A DNA stretch of 64,000 nt from Gemmatimonadota bacterium (GTDB lineage: Bacteria; Latescibacterota; UBA2968; UBA8231): the NCBI GenBank assembly GCA_018673255.1, contig JABHDC010000065.1, forward strand, positions 124,001 to 188,000. The letters are read 5' to 3'. Each line of letters begins with the position of its first letter. Position 1 is the first letter of the stretch. A model generated the notes under the pieces. It ran no database searches and was not told where the DNA came from. It saw nothing but the letters and a program-made list of their open reading frames with translations. Below are positions 51,000-59,556 of the stretch, piece by piece. The translations under genes were made by a program, and so were the position numbers.

Positions 51000-53900
51000 A
51001 TGACGTTCGATTCTGTTGCCCTTCTACCACAGCCTGAGCTGACGTCCTATCTGCATCAGATGCTGCCCATCGATGGTGTGCAGAGATTCCTGATCTGCGG
51101 CACCGGGTTCGATGCCGGTGTCACGCCCGAGGGCTTGAGGCCGGCAAACCTCGAGAACCTTGCCCAGTTGCAGGGCAGCGCCCCGGCGGACGTGTTGCTG
51201 CTGGGGGAATTCACAACCCCGCCGACACGACAAGAGGTCGAGGCAGCGCTACAGTCGCTGCAATCGGGCGGGATTCTCGTGTGGCTCGTGCCACAGACGC
51301 GCTCGGCGGCCCAGCTGGAGCGTCTTCTGCACCTGAGGACCGATGAGGGGCCTCCAGGATTGTCGACGACGGTCATCGCCGGCCTGCTCGAGGCACATGG
51401 CTTCGATGTGAACCTGGAAGCCTCCCGACTCATCACCTGTGAGCCATCAGCTGCTCTGCAAGGCATCGCCGCCGCTGTTGAGGCCCACCATGGTGATGGG
51501 GCAGCGATACTGCGCGACACTTCGGCCACGCATCTTCTTCTGGTCGCCCAGGCGCCGCGGCGGCGGCAAGACGGTAGTGGGAGTGCCGACTCGCGTCGCG
51601 CCGTCCATGATGCGGTGTCCGGTGCTGTGGCCAGCGGCGTCGATCTTGGCCGCGAAGGGGAAGGAGCGTCCGTCGATGAAGGCGAAGTTCTCGATGACCC
51701 GCGCGTCAGCATCGTCATACCCGTCTACAATGGCGCCGGACTGACGGAGAAGTGTCTCTTCGGGATCGCGGGCAACACAGCGGACGAGCCGAACTACGAA
51801 GTCATCGTCGTCGATAATGGCTCATCAGACTGGACCATGTATCTGCTGCACGCGATGGAGGGTGATCTGCGCGTGCTGAGCAACGATCGCAATCTAGGTT
51901 TCGCTCGTGCCTGCAATCAGGGCGCCGCGGACGCACGTGGTGAATATGTCCTCTTCTTGAATAACGATACCGTCCCCCACGCTGAGTGGCTGGCGGCGAT
52001 GGTTGATGTGGCCGACAGCGATCCCACGATCGGGGTTGTCGGGGCGCGGCTGCTGTATCCGGATGGGACGGTTCAGCATGCCGGGATCGAGCTTGTCGAG
52101 GGCGTCCCTGATCATGTCCTGCGTGGCGTTGCAGCTGACGATCCGAGGGTCACCGGCCAACGCGATCTGGATATGGTGACGGGCGCCTGTCTGATGATTC
52201 GTCGCGATCTGTTTGCGCAGATCGGTGGATTCGACGCCCAGTTTGTAAATGGTGTTGAGGATGTCGACCTCTGCTTGCGCGCGCGTCAGCAGGGCTATCG
52301 CGTCGTGTATTGTGGTGATGCTGTCGTCGACCATCACGAGGCCCAGACGATGGGTCGATTCGATCATGTGCAAGAGAATGTGAGACGTTTCGTTGAGCGT
52401 TGGGGTGGTCACTTTGATGCCAATGGTCGACTCACATTGGATTCGATCCCATCTGCTGGCCGGGCTCAGGCGCCCACAGCCCAGACGCCCACAGCCCAGT
52501 CGCCTGTAGCGCGGACACCGGTGGCCCAGGCGCTCATCGATCAAACGGCCATCGGCCAGATCTCTGATGATCAGACCTCCGAGGACCAGATCTCGGCAGA
52601 CGTGCTGACCGTCTCTCGCCTACAAGGCGCAGCGTCTCAGATCACCGACCGACAGGTGTCGGTGGTGGACGGACAGACGTCGGTTGCTCCCAGGAGAATC
52701 AATTGGGAGGGGTCCTTCTTCATGTATTCCAGCCTGGCCTACGTGAATCGCGAACTGGTCCTGGCTCTGCTCGCCGAGGGGCAGTGTGAGATGGGCCTGA
52801 TGCCGTTTGAGGAGGATCAATTCGGCGCCGAGGAAGACCCGCGTTTCCAGGACTTGGCGGCACGAATGGGACATCCCCTGGCCGGTGCCGATGTGACGAT
52901 TCGGCATCGCTGGCCGCCTGAACTGGAGCGTCCTGACTCAGCACGACACGTGTTGATGCAACCCTGGGAATACGGAAGTGTGCCGCGGCGATGGGTCGAG
53001 GCGGTCGCTGAGGGGCAGGTCGATCAGATCTGGGCCTATACCCGCTACGTGCGCGACTGCTATGTGGACGGGGGTGTCGACCCGGCACGAGTGGCCATCG
53101 TGCCACCCGGTGTTGATCCGGATCGTTTCCATCCGGGTCTTGCTCCCCATGGGGCAGTCGACACGAAGGCCGGATTCCGATTCCTGTTTGTGGGAGGCAC
53201 GCTCTACCGGAAGGGAATCGACCTGCTGCTGCAGGCCTACAGTGAAGAATTCAGCGCCGACGAGGACGTGGCCCTCGTCATCAAGGATATGGGGGTCAAC
53301 ACCTTCTATCACCAGCAGACGGCCGGAGAGTCGATCCAGCAGTTGCAGGAGGATCCAGCCTGCGCCGAAATCCTTTACCTGACGCAGGATCTGCCCGGCG
53401 ATGAGATTCCGCGGCTCTATGCGGCAGCTCACGCGCTGGTGCATCCCTATCGGGGCGAAGGCTTCGGGCTCCCCGTTGCTGAAGCGATGGCCTGTGGGTT
53501 ACCGGTTATCGTAACCCGCGGTGGGGCATCAGATGATTTCTGCCCGGAGGACGTGGTCTACGGAATTGACAGCCGTCGTCAGGCCATTCTCTTCGAGGGG
53601 GAAGAGACCGTTGGCCAGGCCTGGCAGCTTGAACCGGATGTCGCCTCTCTCCGGCAGCAGATGCGCACGGTCTTTGAGTCGCGAGAGGATGCACGGCGCC
53701 GCGGCCTGCGAGGATCCGCTCATATCCATTCGCACTTCACATGGGCAGACGCTGCGCACAAGGCACAGGACGCCCTGGCAGCGTTGGATGCGCTGCCTGA
53801 AGGTGTCTCAGGGGGTGAGACCGCCGAGGTGGCTGCCATCGTCCTGGGCAAGAACGGGGAGGCCACCGGCACAGATGATGCCCTGGGCATCGTCTTTGGT

Positions 53901-55043
53901 CAGCATCCGCGTTACGTGCTTGATGCTCAGGGTGGTCACGTGTTAGGTGAGCAACTCGACGCGATTCGAGTCGATCTGAAGTCTTCATGCCAGCTACTGT
54001 TCATCTTCGGTCACGATGTCGAAGTGAATCCGGATGATGTACGATGCCTGGTGGGGCACTTCGAAGCAGACGAACGTCTCGGATTACTGATCCCCGAACG
54101 GCACTCGAGCGCCAGAGCCACCATGGGAGATGTTCCCGTCGCCGCCGTCGTGGACAGTCCCTGCTGTGTGCTGCGACGGGCAGCACTGGACGATATCGCC
54201 GGATTCGACACGGGTTTTTCCACCCTTGCCGTGCTGGCAAATGTCGTGCGGGCCATGCGACGCCGTGATTGGCGCATTGCCACGGCACCCGATGTCGTCG
54301 TGGAGGAAGATCCGGATGCCCAGGTCGTGGCATTGACGAGGACATCCTCCAGTGCCGAAGCCTCACATGCGCAAGTTCAAGAGATGAAGGCCATCCAGGC
54401 GCTGGAAGACGGCGACCGGAGACGTGCCGGTGGCGATGTGGAGGGAGCGATTCTGCGATATGATGAGGCGCTGGGGGCCAAGCCGGATTTCGTCGAAGCC
54501 TTGCTCGTACTGGCCGACGCGTATCTCGATGCAGATCGGCCTGTCGAGGCTGCTCAGATCGCGGCACGACTGCCGGCGATCGATTCATCCTCTGCGTGGG
54601 CGCACAACTTCAGCGCCCTGGTTCACGCACGGGCGGGAGACCTGGATGGTGCTCGTGCGGGATTCGCTACCGCCGTGGAACTGAATCCCGACCTGACAGA
54701 AGCGCGTGTGAATCTTGCGGTGATGGCTTGGGAAGCGGGGGAAATGGAAACCGCTCTGGAGCATTTTCGCCATGCGTGTGAACGCGATCCATACAATCGT
54801 GATCTGATCTGCAATCTCGGGCTCATCTACACTCAGACCGGAGATACGCAGGAGGCCGTCGATCTGTACCGCGCCTTCCTCGGTCAGGCACCGGACGATG
54901 TAGAGGTTCTTGGCCGACTCGCCGAAGTGCAGTGGCAAAGGCAGGAACACGACGAGGCTCGTGATACGGCAACGAGGGTGCTGCAGATCGATCCCGATCA
55001 CGCGCGAGCCCGCATGATCCTGCAGGGTGCTGAACCCGGCTGA
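51000..55043 (+). CDS. Multi-domain glycosyltransferase (GT2 - repeat linker - GT4 - GT2-like - TPR)
   Basis: 1347 residues from ATG 51000; a GTG at 50970 is the alternative. Residues 1-190 are an unassigned Rossmann-like region (methyltransferase-like hint). A GT2 domain follows (about 235-470: VSIVIPVYNG, VVDNGSSD, NRNLGFARACNQG-type segment, LFLNNDTVP, GACLMIRRDLF). A pentapeptide-repeat linker spans 491-535. A GT4 domain comes next (about 560-930: LFVGGTLYRKGIDLLLQAY, HPYRGEGFGLPVAEAMACG). A degenerate GT2-like segment (about 940-1120) and four or so TPRs (about 1130-1347) complete it. It lies between csrA and the flagellins, so flagellin glycosylation is the likely role (inference). Stop overlaps the next gene start. 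Confidence 0.85.
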   Translation: MTFDSVALLPQPELTSYLHQMLPIDGVQRFLICGTGFDAGVTPEGLRPANLENLAQLQGSAPADVLLLGEFTTPPTRQEVEAALQSLQSGGILVWLVPQTRSAAQLERLLHLRTDEGPPGLSTTVIAGLLEAHGFDVNLEASRLITCEPSAALQGIAAAVEAHHGDGAAILRDTSATHLLLVAQAPRRRQDGSGSADSRRAVHDAVSGAVASGVDLGREGEGASVDEGEVLDDPRVSIVIPVYNGAGLTEKCLFGIAGNTADEPNYEVIVVDNGSSDWTMYLLHAMEGDLRVLSNDRNLGFARACNQGAADARGEYVLFLNNDTVPHAEWLAAMVDVADSDPTIGVVGARLLYPDGTVQHAGIELVEGVPDHVLRGVAADDPRVTGQRDLDMVTGACLMIRRDLFAQIGGFDAQFVNGVEDVDLCLRARQQGYRVVYCGDAVVDHHEAQTMGRFDHVQENVRRFVERWGGHFDANGRLTLDSIPSAGRAQAPTAQTPTAQSPVARTPVAQALIDQTAIGQISDDQTSEDQISADVLTVSRLQGAASQITDRQVSVVDGQTSVAPRRINWEGSFFMYSSLAYVNRELVLALLAEGQCEMGLMPFEEDQFGAEEDPRFQDLAARMGHPLAGADVTIRHRWPPELERPDSARHVLMQPWEYGSVPRRWVEAVAEGQVDQIWAYTRYVRDCYVDGGVDPARVAIVPPGVDPDRFHPGLAPHGAVDTKAGFRFLFVGGTLYRKGIDLLLQAYSEEFSADEDVALVIKDMGVNTFYHQQTAGESIQQLQEDPACAEILYLTQDLPGDEIPRLYAAAHALVHPYRGEGFGLPVAEAMACGLPVIVTRGGASDDFCPEDVVYGIDSRRQAILFEGEETVGQAWQLEPDVASLRQQMRTVFESREDARRRGLRGSAHIHSHFTWADAAHKAQDALAALDALPEGVSGGETAEVAAIVLGKNGEATGTDDALGIVFGQHPRYVLDAQGGHVLGEQLDAIRVDLKSSCQLLFIFGHDVEVNPDDVRCLVGHFEADERLGLLIPERHSSARATMGDVPVAAVVDSPCCVLRRAALDDIAGFDTGFSTLAVLANVVRAMRRRDWRIATAPDVVVEEDPDAQVVALTRTSSSAEASHAQVQEMKAIQALEDGDRRRAGGDVEGAILRYDEALGAKPDFVEALLVLADAYLDADRPVEAAQIAARLPAIDSSSAWAHNFSALVHARAGDLDGARAGFATAVELNPDLTEARVNLAVMAWEAGEMETALEHFRHACERDPYNRDLICNLGLIYTQTGDTQEAVDLYRAFLGQAPDDVEVLGRLAEVQWQRQEHDEARDTATRVLQIDPDHARARMILQGAEPG
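52470..52604 (+). repeat. 15-bp degenerate tandem repeat encoding pentapeptides
   Basis: Nine successive 15-bp units keep the frame and encode APTAQ, TPTAQ, SPVAR, TPVAQ, ALIDQ, TAIGQ, ISDDQ, TSEDQ and ISADV, most ending in Gln. The first two DNA units differ at only two positions, suggesting recent duplication; the rest have diverged. The array links the GT2 and GT4 domains and may change length by slippage without frameshift. Confidence 0.8.
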
Positions 55044-58000
55044 TGAGCAAGAAGAAGAAGAAACAGAAGAAGCAGCGGACGAAGCCTTCCGGTACGCTGC
55101 GGTTGTCTCTGTGCATGATCGCACGCGATGAGGCTGATTTCCTCGAACGGTGCCTGGATAGTGTGAAGGGACTCGTCGACGAGATCGTCATCCTCGACAC
55201 GGGATCGACCGACCAGACCCAAGCGGTTGCGCGGCGTCATGGCGCCAGACTGTTCACGCACCAGTGGTCGGGTGATTTCTCGGCAGCCCGAAATGCAGCA
55301 CTGGAGCGTGCCAGAGGGCAATGGATTCTCGTGCTCGACTGCGACGAGACGCTGGCTCGTGGTGATCACGAGACGTTGCGCCCCCTGCTGGACAGCGATG
55401 CGGCCGACGCCTACCGAATCACGACACGGAATTATTCAACGGATGCTGGTCGTGCCGAGTGGCACGCGAGCGCCGGAACCGACTATGCCAGCGAAGAGAA
55501 ACACTACGCGGGCTGGTTTCCGACGACGAAGGTCCGTCTTTGGCGTCGGCACCCTGCGGTTCGATTTCAGGGAGCCGTTCACGAGCTGGTCGAGGCCTCC
55601 CTACAAGAGGCCGGACAGCGGATCGGCGACTGTCTTGTACCGGTTCACCACTACGGCTATGCTGAGAAGGAACGCGCCGCCGATCGCTACGTGGAAGCGG
55701 GGGAACGCAAACTCGAGGCGACGCCTGATGACTTGCAGGCTCGTTATGAACTGGCCATCGCCTACCGAGATGCGGGCCGACTGGCTGAAGGTCTGAATCA
55801 GATCGAGTTCGTAGTGGGCAGTACGACGGCCAATGGATCCGGCTACCTTGACCGGGACAATGTGGACCTGGTACATGCCGACCTGCTCGACCGTGCCGGC
55901 CGTCTGCCCGAGGCGCTCGAAGTCGTGGAACGTATCATCGAGCGGACGCCTGCTTCGACGGCTGCGCACAACAATGCTGGCAGTCTCCTGACTCGTCTTG
56001 GGCGTCATCAGGACGCCCTGGCCGCATACCGTCGTGCACATGAACTGGCACCCGGGCACGAAGTGATCGCCGGCAATCTCGGGCGTCTCGAGCGTCATCT
56101 GGCAAAGGGTGTCGAATCCGTGTCTCACGCATCCACGCCTGAGAAAGTTGAGGCGGATCGCGAATACCGGATCAGCGTCTGTCTCATCGCCCGCAACTGC
56201 GCCACCGACCTGGCACGCTGCCTGGACAGTGTCGCCGCCGTTGCTGATGAGATTGTCGTCGTCGACACGGGTTCAGAGGACGATACCGTCGCCGTGGCCG
56301 AACGCTTCGGTGCTGTGATTGGCCACTTCCCCTGGTGTGATGACTTTGCCGCGGCACGCAACGAGTCACTGCGCCTGGCATCGGTCGGCGACTGGATCCT
56401 CTGGCTCGACGCTGACGACTTCCTGTTGCCGGAGGATCTGGACAAAGTCAAGCGCGCCAGGCTGCTGACACCCGACCAGGCTCTGCAGTTCATCCTCGTC
56501 AATACGGAGGGGGCGGATCGCACCAGTTTCCGTCAGATCAAGATGTTCCCGCGACGTGACGACATTCGGTTCGAGCGGCCAGTGCACGAGACGGTGCAGC
56601 CGTCGTTGCGGTGTCTGGGGTTCCCGGCGCGATTGACGGATGTGCGGGTCATGCACACCGGCTACGCAGATCCAGCAACGGTGGCACGCAAGAGCGACTA
56701 CTACCGGCGGCTGATGGAAGGATGGGTGGCCGAACATCCGGATGACCTGGATGTCTGTTTCCGTCTCGGGCATACGGCCTACGTCGATTCAGACCGGACC
56801 CGGGCAGTCGAATACTTTGATCGAATCCTCGAGTCGTCACAGCCTGTCGAACCCCGTTCGCTGGAGCGACATGCGGCCGTTTTTCGTGGCCGCTGCCGAC
56901 TTGAAGAAGGGGATTCAGAGACGGCGATTCCCGACTTCGAGCGGGCGCTGGCGATCGATCCGGCAGATGTATTTGCTCACGCGTCCATCGGTGATGCGTT
57001 GACGAAGGCCGGCCAGTTTGCCCGAGCCCGTGATCATCTGGTGACGGCATTGGATGGCCAGCTGGATGGGAGCTTCCCACTCGATGTGGTCGTGATCGAG
57101 TATGGCGCCCGTTTCTTTCTCGGGCAGTGCCTGGCCGCCCTTGGCGATCACCGTGGAGCCATCGCATCGATGGAGATGGCCGCCCGTCTCTCGCCGGAGC
57201 GAACCGAGGCGGCTGCCGCTCTGCGCGAGCTGCAACCGAGTCGGGCCGGAAAGGTCCTGCCGCGGATGCCCGTCGTCGCGCATCGGCCTGGCCAGCAAGA
57301 GACGGAGGAATATCACCCTTCGGCACGGCTGACTCTTTGCATGATTGTGCGCAATGAAGAGGCACGTCTTGGGGCATGTCTCGACAGTGTGGTTGGCCTC
57401 GTCGATGAGATTGTCGTCGTCGACACCGGTTCGACCGACTCAACCGTCGACGTGGCACGTCAGTATGGCGCCGTGATGGGGGCCTTTGAGTGGTGCGATG
57501 ACTTCGCTGCTGCACGCAATGAGTCACTCCGGCTGGCCACCGGGGACTGGATCATGTGGCTCGATGCCGATGATGTATTGCCGGCTGAGTACCACGCACC
57601 CATCCGCAAGCTCGTCTCCGGATCGCAGGATCGGGGCTATTTCTTTGTACTCGACGACCAGGGATACGAGAGTGTGTCCTGCCTGCAGATGCGATTGTTC
57701 CCGAATGTGGAGGGCATTGAGTTCGAGATGCCGATCCACGAGCAGGTGACGCCATCGCTGGGCAGGCTTGGCATCGATATGCAACCCACGGATATCCGTG
57801 TTGTGCATACGGGCTACACGACGCCGGACGTGGTCCGGGAAAAGAAGGATCGCTATCTCGGGATCATCGAGCGATGGTTACGGACCCACCCGGGAGATTA
57901 CATCGTCCGTTCTCATGCCTGTCTCACCTACCATACGACGGGGCGGTTCGATGAGGCCGTGGCGGGTTATCGCTATATCATCGAACAGACCAACTGCCTG

Positions 58001-59230
58001 GCCGATCACAACTACGTCGTCTACACGACGTCTTTGCTGTTTCTCGGTCGGACCTATCTCAAGATGGGCCGCGTTGAAGATGCAATGGAGTGGATTGGGA
58101 AGGCTCACGAATTCGACGCAGACTACGTCCTGAGCCGATTCTCCATGGCCGAAGTGAATCTGGCCGCAGGCAATTGGGAGCAGGCGGCCCAGGCGGCCCG
58201 ATCCGTAATCACGGGCGACATGCAGCTGACATTCTTTCCTATCGACCAGCAGGAGCTGACCTATTCGAGTTTGTGCGTCCTTGGTCGGGCGCTGGCCCAG
58301 CTGGATGATCTGGACGGGGCCGCTGAGGCGTTGCGGCGGGCCTCAGAATCCGGCGTACAACGTCGCAGCGAGGCGCTGGGGATCCTGTCAGAGATCTACA
58401 AGGCCAAGGGGCGTCCCGATGAAGCTTACCAGGTCCTGTCCAGAGCGTTGGCGTTGTCACCGCAGGATCCGAAGCACCGCTTCAATCGAGGTATGCTCGA
58501 TTTGGAGGCGAATCGTCTCGAGGCGGCCGCGACAGCCTTCAACAGTGTCCTGGAAGTGAGCCCGGACTATGCACCGGCCCTGATGAATCTGGGATTCATC
58601 GCCAAGAGCAGTGGGGACTTTGAAGGCGCTCAGGGCTGGTATTCTAAGGTGTTGGCCGCTGATGCAGACAATACCGACGGTCACGCCAATCTTGCCCATT
58701 TGTTTCTGGGGCAGGAGCGATTCGCAGAGGCGGAGGTGCATTTTGCGCGCGTGCAGGCGGACAAGCCCGACCTCCTCGACATCCAACTCGGCCTGCTGCT
58801 GGCCTGCATGGCCCAGGGAACCTGGAATGCGGCACTTGCGCGCCTCGTCCTGGGTGCGCTGCCGGAGTCGGCGGCAACCGATCTGTCCTCGGCTCTGAGT
58901 GCTGCACCCGCCTTCCTCAAATTGGGAGTTTCCCTCATCCACCGGCAGGTACTCTCATGTGCTCAGATCGCCTTCTCCTGTGCCGTGATGGGGGGGCAAC
59001 AGGATCCGCGAGGAGCGCCAGTTGTCACGCAGGCTCGGCGTTGCCTGGGTGAGTTGCATACGACGCTCGGTCAGTCCTGGAAGGCCGTTGAGCAATACGA
59101 GTCGCTGCTGAAGGCCAATCCGAACGATGGCGAGGCGTTCCAGCGCCTCGGTGACTGCTATACGCGACTTGGCGTGGAGGATGCAGCTCGAATGTGTTAT
59201 GAACGGAGCCGGCAGCTGGGAGCAGTCTAG
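55043..59230 (+). CDS. Giant TPR protein with three tandem GT2 glycosyltransferase domains
   Basis: 1395 residues. A Lys-rich start (MSKKKKKQKKQRTK) precedes three GT2 modules of the same subfamily at about 20-235, 376-590 and 763-975. Each has a start like LSLCMIARDEADFLERCLDS, then DEIVILDTGSTD, a DFAAARNESL-type helix and the acidic DxDD/DCDE site (LVLDCDET, LWLDADDFL, MWLDADDVL). TPR arrays separate them and fill the C-terminus (about 990-1395). Modules 2 and 3 are most alike, indicating internal duplication. Such TPR-GT2 proteins glycosylate exported or surface proteins. The neighbours make flagellin the probable target. The ATG shares a base with the upstream stop (TGATG). Confidence 0.88.
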   Translation: MSKKKKKQKKQRTKPSGTLRLSLCMIARDEADFLERCLDSVKGLVDEIVILDTGSTDQTQAVARRHGARLFTHQWSGDFSAARNAALERARGQWILVLDCDETLARGDHETLRPLLDSDAADAYRITTRNYSTDAGRAEWHASAGTDYASEEKHYAGWFPTTKVRLWRRHPAVRFQGAVHELVEASLQEAGQRIGDCLVPVHHYGYAEKERAADRYVEAGERKLEATPDDLQARYELAIAYRDAGRLAEGLNQIEFVVGSTTANGSGYLDRDNVDLVHADLLDRAGRLPEALEVVERIIERTPASTAAHNNAGSLLTRLGRHQDALAAYRRAHELAPGHEVIAGNLGRLERHLAKGVESVSHASTPEKVEADREYRISVCLIARNCATDLARCLDSVAAVADEIVVVDTGSEDDTVAVAERFGAVIGHFPWCDDFAAARNESLRLASVGDWILWLDADDFLLPEDLDKVKRARLLTPDQALQFILVNTEGADRTSFRQIKMFPRRDDIRFERPVHETVQPSLRCLGFPARLTDVRVMHTGYADPATVARKSDYYRRLMEGWVAEHPDDLDVCFRLGHTAYVDSDRTRAVEYFDRILESSQPVEPRSLERHAAVFRGRCRLEEGDSETAIPDFERALAIDPADVFAHASIGDALTKAGQFARARDHLVTALDGQLDGSFPLDVVVIEYGARFFLGQCLAALGDHRGAIASMEMAARLSPERTEAAAALRELQPSRAGKVLPRMPVVAHRPGQQETEEYHPSARLTLCMIVRNEEARLGACLDSVVGLVDEIVVVDTGSTDSTVDVARQYGAVMGAFEWCDDFAAARNESLRLATGDWIMWLDADDVLPAEYHAPIRKLVSGSQDRGYFFVLDDQGYESVSCLQMRLFPNVEGIEFEMPIHEQVTPSLGRLGIDMQPTDIRVVHTGYTTPDVVREKKDRYLGIIERWLRTHPGDYIVRSHACLTYHTTGRFDEAVAGYRYIIEQTNCLADHNYVVYTTSLLFLGRTYLKMGRVEDAMEWIGKAHEFDADYVLSRFSMAEVNLAAGNWEQAAQAARSVITGDMQLTFFPIDQQELTYSSLCVLGRALAQLDDLDGAAEALRRASESGVQRRSEALGILSEIYKAKGRPDEAYQVLSRALALSPQDPKHRFNRGMLDLEANRLEAAATAFNSVLEVSPDYAPALMNLGFIAKSSGDFEGAQGWYSKVLAADADNTDGHANLAHLFLGQERFAEAEVHFARVQADKPDLLDIQLGLLLACMAQGTWNAALARLVLGALPESAATDLSSALSAAPAFLKLGVSLIHRQVLSCAQIAFSCAVMGGQQDPRGAPVVTQARRCLGELHTTLGQSWKAVEQYESLLKANPNDGEAFQRLGDCYTRLGVEDAARMCYERSRQLGAV

Positions 59231-59275
59231 GCTTCCCTGGCGGGAAAAAAACTTCCTCTCCGTCTGTTCTCAAGA

Positions 59276-59310
59276 CCGTGGCTGCCCTCGCCGGGCGGCT
59301 GCGGTTTTAC
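59276..59310 (+). terminator. Rho-independent terminator after the glycosyltransferase operon
   Basis: CCGTGGCTGCCC (59276-59287) can pair with GGGCGGCTGCGG (59293-59304) over 12 bp, three of them G-U wobbles, around a TCGCC loop, followed at once by TTTTACTATTT. It lies 45 bp after the stop of the tri-modular glycosyltransferase and before the flagellin 1 promoter, separating the two transcripts. Confidence 0.75.
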
Positions 59311-59400
59311 TATTTGAGGACGGGAGCACGTCTGATGTAATAACGTAACCTATTAAAAAACAACAATATACAATATTGATACTACTTCCTTTGTCGTAGT

Positions 59401-59416
59401 TGGCACACCCCTTGCT
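59401..59416 (+). promoter_or_regulatory. Sigma-54 promoter for flagellin 1
   Basis: TGGCACACCCCTTGCT matches the -24/-12 consensus TGGCAC-N5-TTGCW completely, with GG (59402-59403) and GC (59414-59415) 10 bp apart. The predicted start is near 59427, giving a leader of about 130 nt. The 75 bp upstream (59325-59400) are markedly AT-rich, suited to DNA bending or binding of an activator. Confidence 0.88.
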
Positions 59417-59504
59417 AAAGATGGCGTGTTAGATCTCAGGCTTCCACGTCCGGGAGCCGGAGCGCACTGTTGAGAGGCCTACTGGAGCAAGACAAGATTG
59501 TCCA

Positions 59505-59550
59505 GGGCCCACCAAGGACGGCCCGGCCTCAATAGGCCCACCAAGGAGGT
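59505..59550 (+). promoter_or_regulatory. Candidate CsrA-binding leader of flagellin 1
   Basis: The 13-bp sequence GGCCCACCAAGGA occurs at 59506-59518 and again at 59535-59547. In the first copy, GGGCC (59505-59509) pairs with GGCCC (59520-59524), leaving the loop CACCAAGGAC, so GGA is displayed in a hairpin loop as CsrA prefers. In the second copy the AAGGA is part of the ribosome-binding site AAGGAGG (59543-59549), 7 bp before the ATG. The two sites sit 29 bp apart, like the two-site arrangement reported for B. subtilis hag. Confidence 0.65.
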
Positions 59551-59556
59551 AGACCA

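Noticed and set aside
59223..59255. TTCCC-TGGC-GGGAA hairpin followed by A-run as a terminator
   Set aside because: On the plus strand it is followed by A, not T. On the minus strand there is no gene to terminate. The 12-bp hairpin at 59276 followed by TTTT is the better candidate.
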